From Cymodocea nodosa (Eukaryota > Streptophyta > Magnoliopsida > Alismatales > Cymodoceaceae), in contig JAZBRI010000011.1 in assembly GCA_036874045.1 (NCBI GenBank), forward strand, positions 10,097,501 through 10,161,500: a stretch of 64,000 bases of DNA. The letters run 5' to 3'. Below the pieces are notes generated by a model. That model ran no database searches. It worked only from the letters and a program-made list of their open reading frames with translations, and was not told where the DNA came from. Both the position numbers and the translations under genes were made by a program. Below are positions 1 to 11,172 of this stretch, one piece after another. How positions within the stretch are numbered: the first letter of the stretch is position 1; every line of letters starts with the position of its first letter.

Positions 1-13
1 TGCACGTTCTAAA

Positions 14-238
14 CTAACCATTAGTTGGGTAAACTATAAGATTCTCATACTTAGTTCTATTATATTGAATATAATTCATTTGTTGTTCATGTGATCTAAC
101 TATCTGCAATCGTCTTAGTTTCAAACAATCAGAGATGTCACGACCTTCCAAATTGCAGAATTCACATATGCTAACTATAGGTTTTAGAAATCTTTGAGCA
201 TAAGCATATGCCATATTCTCAATTATAAAATACAACAC
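14..238 (-). pseudogene. Zinc-knuckle gag-like fragment of a gypsy element
   Basis: This open stretch of 74 codons is homologous to the first ORF of G1 (25172 onward). The knuckle pattern C-x2-C-x4-H-x4-C is recognisable as CEFC....R....C, but the histidine is replaced by arginine, so the metal site is broken. In G1 the complementary lesion is seen: its second Cys is Tyr and the His is kept. Gag zinc knuckles bind the genomic RNA during packaging. The segment follows directly after the primer-binding site, where the capsid part of gag would be expected, so this subfamily appears to lack a capsid domain ahead of the knuckle. Truncated by the window edge. Confidence 0.6.
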
Positions 239-292
239 ACTACACTCTTAATATTAAAACAAAACAACACTCATAGTTGCTTAGCTTCTCAA

Positions 293-310
293 TCCCTAGC
301 AACAGCGCTT
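293..310 (-). other. Primer-binding site, tRNA-Asp type (degenerate)
   Basis: On the minus strand this reads AGCGCTGTTGCTAGGGA, a degenerate form of the TGGCGCCGTTGCCGGGGA site complementary to the 3' end of plant tRNA-Asp, used by Athila/Tat gypsy elements. It lies a few bases inside the LTR end. Confidence 0.65.
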
Positions 311-488
311 GGAAACTTGTTTGGGGTTCTTAAGTTAAATCATAAACTTGTTTGATTTATTTTTATGCTTATATTAATAAATTCTTTTAAAAGTAAACAA
401 ACAATCTTTCACATAAATTAGATATTAAGTTCAATTTGTATTTTTAACTGCAAGTGCACAGTGTATATTGTATTTGTGTGCAAGTACA

Positions 489-646
489 CCATATTAGTTA
501 TTACACTACAAGCATGAAAATAAAACTACACTACATTATTCTAAACTAGCTACTCTAGATCTAGCATACATGGCCTTATAACCATACGTCTATGGCCATG
601 TAAGCCTTGATCTACTAAATGCAAGCAAGGAACATTAAGTTCTAAG
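489..646. other. Ancestral (pre-insertion) DNA, leftmost piece
   Basis: No retroelement similarity and no convincing ORF. It lies between the truncated gypsy LTR and the left end of copia-1. Because copia-1 has a 5-bp TSD (ctaag), this piece was once contiguous with 7341-7526. It contains a short hairpin at 567-602. Confidence 0.55.
567..602. repeat. Short inverted repeat (9-bp stem, 18-nt loop)
   Basis: TACATGGCC at 567-575 pairs perfectly with GGCCATGTA at 594-602. It lies in the ancestral DNA just left of copia-1. A palindrome CTAGATCTAG lies shortly before it. No function can be assigned. Confidence 0.5.
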
Positions 647-811
647 TGTTAGGACCCTAGTATTTTGATAATGCAAAACCTATGTGAGGAAACATATTGT
701 ATTTCACATTTAAGTCAATACTGCATTAGATCAAAAGGCTGTTAGAACTATTTCCAAGCAGATGAAAAGATCAAGAAGGTTCCAGATGAACAGATCAAGA
801 AGAGTCAGCAA

Positions 812-1690
812 AATCGGACAGTTACAGGTCTAAGTATCCGAAGAGCAAGTTTAAAGCAGTAGCAATGCTATCGGACAGTTAAAAGAATAACTATCCGATT
901 TTACAAAGCCTTTGGAGAGTTATTTAATCAGACAGTTAAAGGGATTGAATGATCGGATAGTTAAGAAGATAACTATCCGGAAGCTTAAAGGATTTTTCAG
1001 AGAGTTACAAGTATAACTATCCAAAAGTTAAGTTATTCAATAAACCACGTGCAGAAATACAGAACGGAAGCTTAAAAGACTTGTTGGAGAGTTATATAAC
1101 TATCTGAGTTTTCTTTTTGGAGAGTTAGACAACTATTCGAGTTTTTCGGTAAGTTACAGACATAACTTTTCAGAACTTAAGTCATTTTATTACGCACGTG
1201 CAAAATGGAGAAAGCCGGCAGTTGAAAGTTTAAATGGGAAAATCGGAGAGTTAGATAACTATCCGAAATTTAAAAGAGAGTTTCGGTAAATTATAGTTTA
1301 ACTATCCGAAACTTAAGTTATTGAATTTCCCACGTGTAGAAATCCAGACAGATGCTCAAATAGGTCTTCGGAGAGTTAGAATGATAACTATCCAGAATTT
1401 CAAAAGAGTTTCGGTGAGTTACAGTTTAACCATCCGAAACTTAAGTCATTGAATTTCCCATGTGCAGAATTCCAAACAGTGGCTCAAATAAGTTTTCAGA
1501 GAGTTAGAAATATAACTATCCAAAATCCTAAAGAATTTCGGTGAGTTACAGGATAACCTTCCAAAACTTAAGTCAGTCTTTTATGCATGTGCTAAATCGG
1601 AAAGTTGACAGAGTCAAGTATTTAACTGTTCGGTGAGTTACAGTTACTCTTCAGAGAGTTGCATAGCTAATTATCCGAAAGAACAGGAAA
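812..1690 (+). repeat. Tandem box array in the copia-1 LTR (CGG...TAACTATCCG + CACGTG)
   Basis: Repeated units of about 125-146 bp each contain a CGGnnAGTTA half, a TAACTATCCG half, AACTTAAGT, then a CACGTG G-box or decayed form (near 1046, 1192, 1329, 1457, 1582). The two halves are inverted repeats and can form hairpins. This fits the repeated motif with CGG-CCG core reported for Sirevirus LTRs. The same array occurs at about 5705-6590 in the 3' LTR. G-boxes are classical bZIP/bHLH binding sites; a regulatory role here is inference. Confidence 0.8.
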
Positions 1691-1811
1691 ATTGGTAAGG
1701 TTGACTTGAAACATTTTTCTGAACGGACACTTGCCGTATTGGGACTTGATCCTAATCAAGTACAGAAGAATACATCTGTTGGAGGAAAATATGATCGTTG
1801 CACATATCAAG

Positions 1812-1820
1812 TATATATAC
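1812..1820 (+). promoter_or_regulatory. Candidate TATA box of copia-1 LTR
   Basis: TATATATAC lies downstream of the box array and is conserved in the other LTR at about 6703-6711. It is called by motif and position only. Confidence 0.4.
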
Positions 1821-2446
1821 AAAATGCAGACAACAGATATACGGTAGAGCTTACAAGTGAGATTACAGATACAATTACATACAGAGATACAGTATACATT
1901 GCAGATCAATTACTAATATAGAAGAAAGCTCAAATTCAGTTCAACAAAGAATCGATTGAAAGATGGATTTACAAGAAGATTCTTAAAGCTCTCCATGCGC
2001 TGAAAGTCTGATCCAAGAAGGATCATTTGGTTCGTGGCTTCAACCTGAAAGCTACATTCAGTTGTTGGTTTGAGTTTCGACCTGAAAACTCAAGAAGTTG
2101 GTTTTCTGGAGTTTATACTTGAAAACTTCTAAGTGTTGGTTTTCTGGAGTTTATACCTGAAAACTTTTGTGTGGTTGGTTCTTGCTTCGACTTGAAAGCA
2201 AGTGTATAAATGTTGAGACACTTAGTGAAGCTCAAGTGACCCTTGGGGGTGGACTAGCCGAGTTGGTGAACCACTTAAAATTCTCTTGTGTTTCTTACCT
2301 TTATTTCCGCTGTGTATGATATTTTTATCTGATTATTACTTGTGCAAACTGATTAATCAAATTAGTTCGTAAAGTGAAAAATAGACATAAATTCACACTG
2401 TTCTCCATTCACCCCCCCTCTGGTGAAGCCATTCGTTCCTAACAAT

Positions 2447-2457
2447 TGGTATCAGAG
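2447..2457 (+). other. Primer-binding site, initiator-Met tRNA type
   Basis: TGGTATCAGAG, two bases after the LTR end, is the standard Ty1/copia plant primer-binding site complementary to the 3' end of tRNA-iMet. Confidence 0.85.
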
Positions 2458-2496
2458 AAGGTTGATCTCTTTTTATAGATTTAACCATCTGAGATC

Positions 2497-4026
2497 ATGG
2501 CATCTTTTCACAGAGAGGGTCAGAACATCCATCGTCCTCCCCTGTTTGATGGTATTAATTATAATTATTGGAAAAACAGGATGGAATGTTTCCTTAGAAG
2601 CTCAGATGTGAGTTTATGAAAAATGGTTGTTCTAGGAACACCTATTCCACCTAGTCATGAGGATGATTGGACTGAGGAGGATGAGAGAATCATCTAAATA
2701 GATGCTCGAGGGCTAAATATTATTTATTATGCCTTATCTACTGAACAATATAATAAAGTTTTAGCTTGTAAATCTGCTCACGAGGCTTGGAACACTCTTC
2801 AAATAACCTTTGAAGGAACCAGCCAAGTGAAAGACACTAAAATAAGCATTTTACTTAGAAAGCTTGTATTATTTAAAATGCTTGATGATGAAACTATCAC
2901 TGATATGTTTTCAAGATTCACTGAGATTATTAATGGCTTAAGAGGTTTGGGAAAGGAATTTTCTGTCCGTGAACAAGTATAGAAAATCCTCAGAAGCTTA
3001 ACTGTGGAATGGAAGCAAAAGTCCACATTAATACAAGATTCCAAAGACCTCAACAAATACTTAGTAGAGGATCTAATGGGCAACCTGTTGGCCCATGAAG
3101 TTCAAATGAAGGAATGGAAAGTTGAGGAAGGTAATGGTAAAAAGAAAACTGAAACAAAGAAAGAACTAGCCTTTCCATCAACACAGGAACTTCAAAGCTC
3201 GGATGATGATGAAGTTGTGCTATTGGCTAGAAAATTCAGAAAATAGATGAAGAAAAAGAATCATGCTAGCACATCAAAAAGCAATGCACCAATATGCTTT
3301 AAATGCAAGAAGCAGGGACATATACAACCTGATTGTCCACTGCAACAAGAAGAAGAAAAAGAAATGAAGAAGAAGAAGAGGAGCTACAAAATGAAAAAGG
3401 CATTAAAGGTTGCTTGGGATGAGAGTAGTTCTTCTAGTAGCTCATCTAGTTCAGATGAAGAGGTACCAGTAAATGTGTGCTATACAACACAAGAGGTATG
3501 TTCCACTTCATCTCAAAGAGATTCTGATGTAGACAATGATAATCTAGATGTAAATATTCTTTTGTCTACTGTTGATAGTTTATATGTTAAATGCAAAAAG
3601 TATAAAAAGGAAATTAAGCATTTAACTGCATGTTTAAAAGAAGCACATACTGAACTTGAAAATCTGCATGTTGAAGATAGGAAATGCTATAATGATGAAC
3701 TGATAATTGAAAATGAAAAATTGAAATCTGAAATCACTGATCTGAAAAATACTATGCATAAATTTACCAATGGACAGAAAGGATTAGATCAAATCATTGG
3801 TTCTTAAAGATACAATTCTAATAAACTTGGCCTAGGGTATGCTACTCCACATGAAATACCCTACTATGGTGGTGTTATCTGATCTTATAGAGATGGTACA
3901 ACAGTGTTTGCTATCAAAAGAAGATCTGGTTCAATGTGGCTGCCAAAAGGAAATAAACTAAATATTGTCAAGACTAACACTTATGGACCCAAGAAAGTAT
4001 GGGTACCAAAATCTATTTCTATTTGA
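2497..4026 (+). pseudogene. Copia-1 gag (broken by in-frame stops)
   Basis: One reading frame runs from the ATG at 2497 to the TGA at 4024-4026, interrupted by TGA 2617, TAA 2695, TAG 2980, TAG 3244, TAA 3805 and one more TGA, with no frameshift. The N-terminus (GQNIHRPPLFDGINYNYWK) and the following 200 residues match the copia gag (DUF4219/UBN2) family. A zinc knuckle CFKCKKQGHIQPDC, C-x2-C-x4-H-x4-C, lies at 3295-3336. After it come a lysine-rich segment, a run of ten serines and a coiled-coil-like stretch. The C-terminus WVPKS matches the gag end of copia-2. Gag forms the particle and binds RNA. Protease does not follow: the frame ends in non-coding PPT-rich DNA, so pol was deleted exactly after gag. 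Confidence 0.85.
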
Positions 4027-5538
4027 ATTGCAGGATTATGTGGTTTAGGGGGAGTAGTTGATCTATAGCTCCAAACCAGTTATGACAATAAAATTTTGGT
4101 ATTACAAGAGGCACCATAAATTGGTAGAAAGTGCTCACTTAGACTGAGTGAAAATTGTGCCTAAAATCTTGATGCTCAAGGAGAGAAATATGTGAAATAG
4201 TTATAAACAAGTGTTATCAGAATAAGTAGAATCTCGTGAAGAGAAAATTTTTTTTGAAGCCAAATAGTTGATAACTAGTTAAGAATCAGTTATGATATTC
4301 TGAAATTAACAATTGGCATCAAAAGTAGCATCAATAATTGAATCATGTTCTTTAAAGGAAACAAGGCTTGCACGAGCCAAGTTGAATGACTACAAATGCA
4401 GGGAAATCAGATTCATCAAAGGACAACCAAAATCTGTAGTAGAAGATTACAGTCTTCAAATTATCTTCTACAAATAGAAGAACCACTTGAAACAAAGATC
4501 CAAGAGAAGATAAACAAATTGGAGTCAGAAGCAAATTGATTGAAAATCTTTTATGATATTTTTGATTAACAATTGGTATTTAGTTCAATTGGTATCATAT
4601 ATGACATTCATTTTGCAGAACAGGTGCAACAAATTTGTCTTCAATGAAAAACATATAAGTAGGGGGAGAACCTACTATATGAAGAGAAATCAAAATGTTA
4701 CTTCAGTACAAAATAAAAGTGTTTAAAGAGGGCATGCATATAGGGGGAGAGCCTATAGCTTGCTATTATAAATCAGAGAACCTCCATACAGATAGGGGGA
4801 GAGCATGTGGTAGAAATTACATATATTAACTGCATATTTATAAATTGCTACATTAACTATTGGCATTTCACTATTTTTAGTTTTTATAGATGATGCAGTA
4901 ATTACACGAAAACAAAGGAAGAAATATCACAAATCAGGAGAGCAATTATTGATTTCTCAGATGATAGAATGTCAACAACTAGCATCAGACAAGGATTAAG
5001 GGAATTGACACTTCAATTGATACTATGCTCGAATAAGAAAGAAGAAAGGCAGCACAAATCAAAGGAAAAGAAGAAAATAGACTGCAATGATAAAAATAGA
5101 CTGCAAATCAACAATTGAGATCTACACATCAACAGTCTTCATTTGATGGAAAATCAAAAATTGGTATTTGAAGATATTGATGCATTTGATTCATTTCACA
5201 ACTTGATATCTGACGGGAATACAAAGATCAGAAAATTGGTATATCATTAGATACAAATTTAATGACAAAACGGGGAGAAGAAAATTCAGCAAAAGAAAAT
5301 TGGTATTTAACTTCTTTTATCTAATGACAAAAAGGGGGAGAAGAATATAGAAAATTACATAGAAGGTAGGGGGAGCTTTCTCAGCATACAGACAAGGCAA
5401 GAAATTAACTTCATTGTATTTATTGTAATTCTTTGCTTTACTTAGTTTCTATGTGATTGAATGTATAGCAATAATTTAGGGAGTGAAATACATGTAATTT
5501 AATGTAAAGGTTTTTGTCATTATTAAAAAGGGGGAGAT
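4027..5538 (+). other. Copia-1 3' non-coding region with multiple polypurine tracts
   Basis: No gene is seen. The tract AGGGGGAG(A) occurs at 4047, 4661, 4742, 4794, 5333, 5368 and, as the terminal primer tract next to the 3' LTR, at 5529-5537; a variant lies at 5271. Two internal copies sit in small hairpins (AGTAGG...CCTACT at 4659-4674; TATAGG...CCTATA around 4740-4757). Second-strand DNA synthesis starts at the terminal PPT. Multiple PPTs are a published Sirevirus trait. Confidence 0.8.
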
Positions 5539-7335
5539 TGTTAGGACCCTAGTATTTTGATAATGCAAAACCTATGTGAGGAAACATATTGTATTTCACA
5601 GTTAAGTCAATACTGCATTAGATCAAAAGGCTATTAGAACTATTTCTAGGCAGATGAAAAGATCAAAAAGGTTCCAAATGAACATATCAAGAAGAGTCAG
5701 CAAAATCGGACAGTTACAGGTCTAAGTATCTGAAGAGCAAATTTAAAGCAGCAGTAATGCTATCGGACAGTTAAAAGAATAACTATCCGATTTTACAAAG
5801 CCTTTGGAGAGTTATTTAATCAGACAGTTAAAGGGATTGAATGATCAGATAGTTAAGGAGATAACTATTCGGAAGCTTAAAGGATTTTTCGGAGAGTTAC
5901 AGGTATAACTATCTGAAAGTTAAGTCATTCAATAAACCACGTGCAGAAATACAGAACGGAAGCTTAAAAGACTTGTCGGAGAGTTAGATAACTATCCGAG
6001 TTTTCTTTTTGAAGAGTTAGATAAGTATTCGAGTTTTTCAGTAAGCTACAAACATAACTTTTCGGAACTTAAGTTATTTTATTACGCACGTGCAAAATGG
6101 AGAAAGCCGGTAGTTGAAAGTTTAAATGGGAAAATCGGAGAGTTAGATAACTATCTGAAATTTAAAAGAGAGTTTCGGTAAGTTACAATTTAACTATCCG
6201 AAACTTACGTTATTGAATTTCCCACGTGCAAAAATCTAGACAGATGCTCAAATAGGTCTTCGGAGAGTTAGAAGGATAACTATCTGAAATTTCAAAAGAG
6301 TTTCGGTGAGTTACAGTTTAACCATCCGAAACTTAAGTCATTGAATTTCCCACGTGCAGAATTCCAAACAGTGGCTCAAATAAGTTTTCGGAGAGTTAGA
6401 AATATAACTATCTAAAATCTTAAAGAATTTCGGTGAGTTACAAGATAACCTTCCGAAACTTAAGTCAGTCTTTTATGCATGTGCTAAATCGAAAAGTTGA
6501 TAGAGTCAAGTATTTAACTGTTCGGTGAGTTACAGTTACTCTTTGGAGAGTTGCATAGCTAATTATCTGAAAGAACAGGAAAATTGGTAAGTTGACTTGA
6601 AACGTTTTTCTAAACGGACACTTATCATATTGGGACTTGATCTTAATCAAGTACAGAAGAATACATCTGTTGGAGGAAAATATGATCGTTGCACATATCA
6701 AGTATATATACAAAATGCAGACAATAGATATACGGCAGAGCTTACAAGTGAGATTACAGATACAATTACATACAAAGATACAGTATACATTGCAGATCAA
6801 TTACTAATATAGAAGAAAGCTCAAATTCAGTTCAACAAAGAATCGATTGAAAGCTGGATTTACAAGAAGATTCTTAAAGCTCTCTATGTGCTGAAAGTCT
6901 GATCCAAGAAGGATCATTTGGTTCATGGCTTCAACCTGAAAGCTACATTCAGTTGTTGGTTTGAGTTTTGACCTGAAAACTCAAGAGGTTGGTTTTCTGG
7001 AGTTTATACTTGAAAACTTCTAAGTGTTAGTTTTTTGGAGTTTATACCTGAAAACTTCTGTGTGGTTGGTTCTTGCTTCAACCTGAAAGCAAGTGTATAA
7101 GTGTTGAGACACTTAGTGAAGCCCAAGTGACCCTTGGGGGTGGACTAGCCGAGTTGGCGAACCACCTAAAATTCTCTTGTGTTTCTTACCTTTATTTCCA
7201 CTGTGCATGATATTTTTATCTGATTATTACTTGTGCAAACTGATTAATCAAATTAGTTAGTAAAGTGAAAAATAGACATAAATTCACACTATTCTCCATT
7301 CACCCCCCCTCTGGTGAAGCCATTCGTTCCTAACA
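5539..7335 (+). repeat. Copia-1 3' LTR
   Basis: 1797 bp, TGTTAGGACC...TTCCTAACA, collinear with 647-2444, preceded directly by the PPT and followed by the TSD ctaag. It contains the same box array (about 5705-6590) with G-boxes near 5938, 6085, 6221 and 6349; some boxes intact here are mutated in the 5' LTR and the reverse. Confidence 0.92.
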
Positions 7336-7526
7336 CTAAGGAAATCAAGGGAGTTAGAGTTAAGTGAAAACACATCTAAGCTATGTTAGAATTAGAGGAA
7401 CAAAGAATGAAGTGAATCAATCCATAAAAGCAAAGAATCAAACACATGAGAAGTAAGATAACTAAATCTAATCTTAACGTTGAATAGCATTAAGAGAGCA
7501 ACCAGAATTCAACATTACAAGACATG
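7336..7526. other. Ancestral DNA between copia-1 and copia-2A
   Basis: 7336-7340 is the copia-1 TSD and 7522-7526 (acatg) the copia-2A TSD. Between them nothing resembles a retroelement. On the minus strand the first part continues the reading frame described at 34600-34800 and reaches its stop here, once the insertions are discounted. Confidence 0.55.
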
Positions 7527-7557
7527 TGTTGAACATTTTGTTTTGATGATGTGTGCT

Positions 7558-9649
7558 TGTTTGGATCTCCAACACGGCACCAGAAAAACTTGATTGGTTA
7601 CCCAGCAACGCACCAGAAAAACTTGAATTTGTTAACTTCTATTTTTACCTAGTTAATTTATCTTTATGCCTATTCCTTTTTAGAAGTAAACAAACAACCT
7701 TTCACACAAATTAGATATTAATTCCAATTTGTATTTTAATTGCAAGTGCACAGTGTCTATTTTATTAGTGTGCAAGTACAGGTCAATCCCACAAGGAATT
7801 GCTTAAGAATTGCGAACTGTTCTATTTTTAACAATGAAATTTATATATTCAATAAACTCTCTGTTGAGTTACAATTAACTCAATGGACTAAGTTCGTTGA
7901 GTTATGGCTAACTCAACGGACTAACCTTGTAGACTTAAGTTAACTCCACGAGCCTACCTTTCCTATTTAATACTGCTATTTACAGAGGAATTCGGTCAAC
8001 CATTGGGCGGTTCTATAGATTGTAAATAACATCAATTAAGCTCTTTAATGTTAGTAAACACTGGATTTATCATTAGGCAATACTAACATTCAGATAATTC
8101 AAACAATAACCATTAAAATCTTTAAGTCTTTTGAACGAACCAACTTCAGTAAACTGTAAAACTAAAACAAACATAAAACAATCACAACACTAACAAAGAT
8201 AACATTAATCACGATACAAAACAAACAATACAACACTCAAATACAAAATATAAACACAGATAAGTTGTTTTTTGTATTTTTGTTTTGATATGAGCATGGA
8301 AATGGGCAAAAGGTGAAATGTAAAGTAATCTCAGTCGACAATAAATACTTCTGTCACTACATGCGATGCGATTACACCACTAAAAATTAAACCACTTACA
8401 ATTTTGTCTCCTCTCCCTATAGAATCACGAGTCTAGAATTGCAAAATGATCTCCTCTTCAGCATACAGGCATCAACCCGAAGCCAAGGCTAGAAGCTTTA
8501 CGATCTCTTGAGATATGAGTCGGCGCTTGGTGAAAATGGCTTCCCTTCCTACAACACGATCACTCCTCACAGTGGTTATTAGGCACTGTGTTTGGCTCAG
8601 AATCGACCCGACATCAGGAAAGTATCCTCATAGACCTTTGATGGTTGGTGATTATGGTGGTGGTGATGATGGTTGGTGTGGTACTTCAGAGAATTATTGA
8701 CGCTGATCCTCTGCACACACTGGCCACACCCATCGATCACACACCCCGCTACTTTTTTTCTTCTTTTCTTTTATATTTCTTCAGTGGTAACTACTTCTGC
8801 TTGAATGATCAGTTGGATTTCCTTCATTCATATCAACGACAATGATTTCTTCTTCCTTCGACAAGTGAATTCCTGCGTAATACGTGCGATCGTGGTTTTT
8901 TTCTTCCGACTGTCCTGTTTCTGCAACCGTATAGTGGCATATTAGAAAATAAATGGTCCATGGAGTTACAGATAACTCAACGAACTTGCTTCATTGATTT
9001 AACTATAAAACACGTGCATAAATTTAACTATCCGATGCTTAAGTGCATTTCGAATACTTACAAACTTAATTATCCGATGCCTAGATGCATTTCGGATAGT
9101 TACAGACTTAACTATCCGATGCTCAGATGCATTTCGGATAGTTACAGATAACTCACCAATATATAACTTAAGTCAATCTTCCAAATCACGACACGTGTCA
9201 TCAGTAGTTTTATCATAAAGAAATATTTCGAAGGGTTACAAGTCTAACTATCCAATGCCTAGATACATTTCGGATACTTAGAGATAACTCACCGAAAGTC
9301 CACTTAAGTCATGCATTATGGTTTCGACACGTGTACTTCAAGAAATAATAAAATATTCTTTTAAAACATAACTGTTCGGTAATTTAAACATAACTCTTCG
9401 GTACATTAAACATAACTATCCGAAATAACAAAAAATTTAGATACTTAAGAATTTCACAACCTATAATTTACCGATAGTTCAGAAATGTACTAAATTAACA
9501 TTAATTCCCTGGAATTATGCAGATTCTTTCATTAAAGCATATAATAATGCAATTATAACATAATGACTTAATTCTCATATGATAAGCTAAATATTATGCA
9601 ATTAACCATCATTTAACCGTTAATATTATGAACTTTTTCATTCTAAACA
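7558..9649 (-). mobile_element. Solo LTR of an Athila-like gypsy element nested in copia-2A
   Basis: On plus it begins TGTTTGG and ends CTAAACA, i.e. TGTTTAG...CCAAACA on the minus strand. It aligns along its length with the G1 LTRs. The TSD is gtgct at 7553-7557 and gtgtt at 9650-9654 (one mismatch), and the copia LTR resumes directly after it. It has no internal region, so it arose by LTR-LTR recombination. TATAAAAG (minus) lies at 8768-8775. Class I boxes with CACGTG fill about 8935-9430. Confidence 0.88.
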
Positions 9650-10634
9650 GTGTTGAATGAAAGTAATCATATTTGCTCAATTACTATTGCTTGTGAAAGG
9701 AAATTAAGAACATCAATTAATACAAAAATGTCTACTGATATAAATACTTGTCTGTATTGGATCTGAAATTATACTAAGTTAAATAACTAGTCGTTTCATT
9801 GCATTAATTTCTCATTTAACTAAACATTAAGTTAATGTGTGTTTTTATTGAAAAGCATGATATGTTTCAATGTTATATTTTCTGTATCATGAACAGTGCT
9901 CGTTTAGACAACTCGTTAAGTTAGAGTTTTATTCGTATAGAGGTCACGTGAGAACTCGTTAAGTTAGTGAGTAAAAGAAGTGACGAACTCGTTAAGTTAG
10001 TGTTGTACACATGGTGAAATTAAAGGTTACGAATGTTATATTGTATCACGTGAGTTGCACATGTTTAACTCGTTAAGTTAACATAACTAAACACGTTGAG
10101 TTACTATATTGAACACTAAGGCAATACGTTAGGTTAGCGTTATAAACTTAAGTTGTTATTATTGCACGTGGTAAAATTCTTATTATAAAAGCATTTGTTT
10201 ATTACTGGTTCATTGAGTTATTTGTAACACAACGGAGTTGGTTCGTTGAGTTATCATAATACCACGAATTTGGTTCGTTGAGTTAGCGTAACACTACAAA
10301 CTTAGTTCGTTGAGTTAGCTACAATATTTGTTACGTGAGTTAGCACATAAGGAACTCATTAAATTAGAAACGTTAAGTTATATATCTACTTGTGTTACTC
10401 ATTTAGTTAACATTAAAGTAATGACTTCTTATTACACTTGATGAAAAATTTTAGATGAGAAAGCTTATTTTGCAGGAAATTTTTCAGAGATCCAGGATTG
10501 ATGATTAAAGAAAATTTGAAATGTAAACGTGGGCCAGAATGTGTGTACTTCGATGAAGGAAAAAGAGAAGATGTGAAGAAGGGGAAAACTGATAGTGATT
10601 AAACGTGGAGGATATGCATGAAATGAAGATATAG

Positions 10635-10643
10635 TATAAAAGG
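10635..10643 (+). promoter_or_regulatory. TATA box of copia-2A 5' LTR
   Basis: TATAAAAGG lies downstream of the box array and is conserved at 22196, 40407 and 51969 in the other copia-2 LTRs; in the solo LTR (near 33370) the first T is C. Confidence 0.6.
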
Positions 10644-11160
10644 CATAAAATTATCGTTGATCAGTTATCCCTGCACACCAAATGAAATATTTTTTTAGGG
10701 ATCAAAAACACCTTTCGGGGAAAAGCTCTTAGATGAAAGAAAATTCAGTGAAGCAAAAAAGGTCAGATTTATGTCACTAAAGATCTGAAGTATCAAAAGA
10801 AAGCAAATTCGGTGAAGCAGAGAAAGTCAGATATTTGTCACTAAAGAATTGCTGAAGAAGAAAAAGAAGAAGAAGAAGAAGAAGAAAGATCTCAAACAGG
10901 GAGAAATGTTTTAAATTCCACAAATTAGTTTTCTCTATTTGTAGTTATGAAATTGTATAGATGAAACGTGGTATCGTTATATAATTGCATCTACAATTTC
11001 TGAGGAGAATTGAATTATATATTGTAATTGAAACCTTGAATAAAATGATTTTATGAAAATAGTGTCTCAACTTGTTTTTAATTTTGAAGTTTCAATTATA
11101 ATCGAAAAAGTTGAAAAACACAATTCACCCCCCTCTTGTGTAAGCATACGATCCTACAAG

Positions 11161-11172
11161 TGGTATCAAAGC
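11161..11172 (+). other. Primer-binding site, initiator-Met tRNA type
   Basis: TGGTATCAAAGC, two bases after the LTR end. One G to A change relative to copia-2B (TGGTATCAGAGC at 40957-40968). Confidence 0.8.

Larger units (their letters stand above)
1..488 (-). mobile_element. Athila-like Ty3/gypsy element, 5' end fragment
   Basis: Read on the minus strand this is the 3' part of an LTR (488 to 318), a primer-binding site (310-293) and the start of the internal region (292 to 1). It matches the plus-strand copies around 24890-25390 (G1) and 58250-58551 (G3). The LTR terminus TGTTTGG (seen on plus at 318) fits the TGTTT...AAACA ends of the other copies. The LTR is cut at about 488, where similarity to the other gypsy LTRs stops abruptly. 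The rest of the element lies to the left, outside the window. Confidence 0.8.
647..2444 (+). repeat. Copia-1 5' LTR
   Basis: It starts TGTTAGGACC and ends TTCCTAACA, with terminal inverted repeats TGTTAGG/CCTAACA. It is 1798 bp long and pairs with 5539-7335. The first two thirds carry a box array (812-1690). A candidate TATA box lies at 1812-1820. The last 40 bases hold the C-rich stretch seen just before LTR ends in all copia copies here. Confidence 0.92.
647..7335 (+). mobile_element. Copia-1: Sirevirus-like Ty1/copia element lacking pol (non-autonomous)
   Basis: Two LTRs of about 1.8 kb (647-2444 and 5539-7335), both TGTTAGGA...CCTAACA, flank a 3.1-kb internal region. The insertion is bounded by a perfect 5-bp TSD, ctaag at 642-646 and 7336-7340. 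The primer-binding site is tRNA-iMet type. The internal region holds a broken gag and then about 1.5 kb with many AGGGGGAGA tracts. No protease, integrase, reverse transcriptase or RNase H coding is visible, so movement must have depended on enzymes from another copia element. Multiple PPT copies and LTR boxes with a CGG...CCG core are known Sirevirus hallmarks. The LTRs differ at scattered sites, mostly C/T and G/A. Confidence 0.9.
7527..11158 (+). repeat. Copia-2A 5' LTR, interrupted by a gypsy solo LTR
   Basis: TGTTGAAC at 7527 to CCTACA at 11158. The first 31 bases are separated from the rest by the gypsy solo LTR. Without it the LTR is about 1535 bp, some 45 bp shorter than the 3' LTR, because one CACGTG/GTTAAGTTAG box unit is missing near 9960. 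Boxes of the AACTCGTTAAGTTA and TCGTTGAGTTA kinds with CACGTG fill 9900-10400; a GAA microsatellite lies at about 10854-10888. Confidence 0.88.

Noticed and set aside
900..1690. CRISPR-like spaced repeats
   Set aside because: The repeat units are degenerate inverted boxes inside plant LTRs, with no unique spacers of constant length and no cas genes.
1667..1909. Minus-strand ORF of 80 codons in the copia-1 5' LTR, with a counterpart at 6465-6800
   Set aside because: It is present in both LTRs only because the LTRs are duplicates; it has low complexity and no family resemblance, and lies antisense to the promoter region.
10854..10888. GAA microsatellites in copia-2 LTRs (also near 22425 and 33636)
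   Set aside because: Simple repeats at the same LTR position in every copy, with copy-number variation only; no separate feature beyond the LTR.
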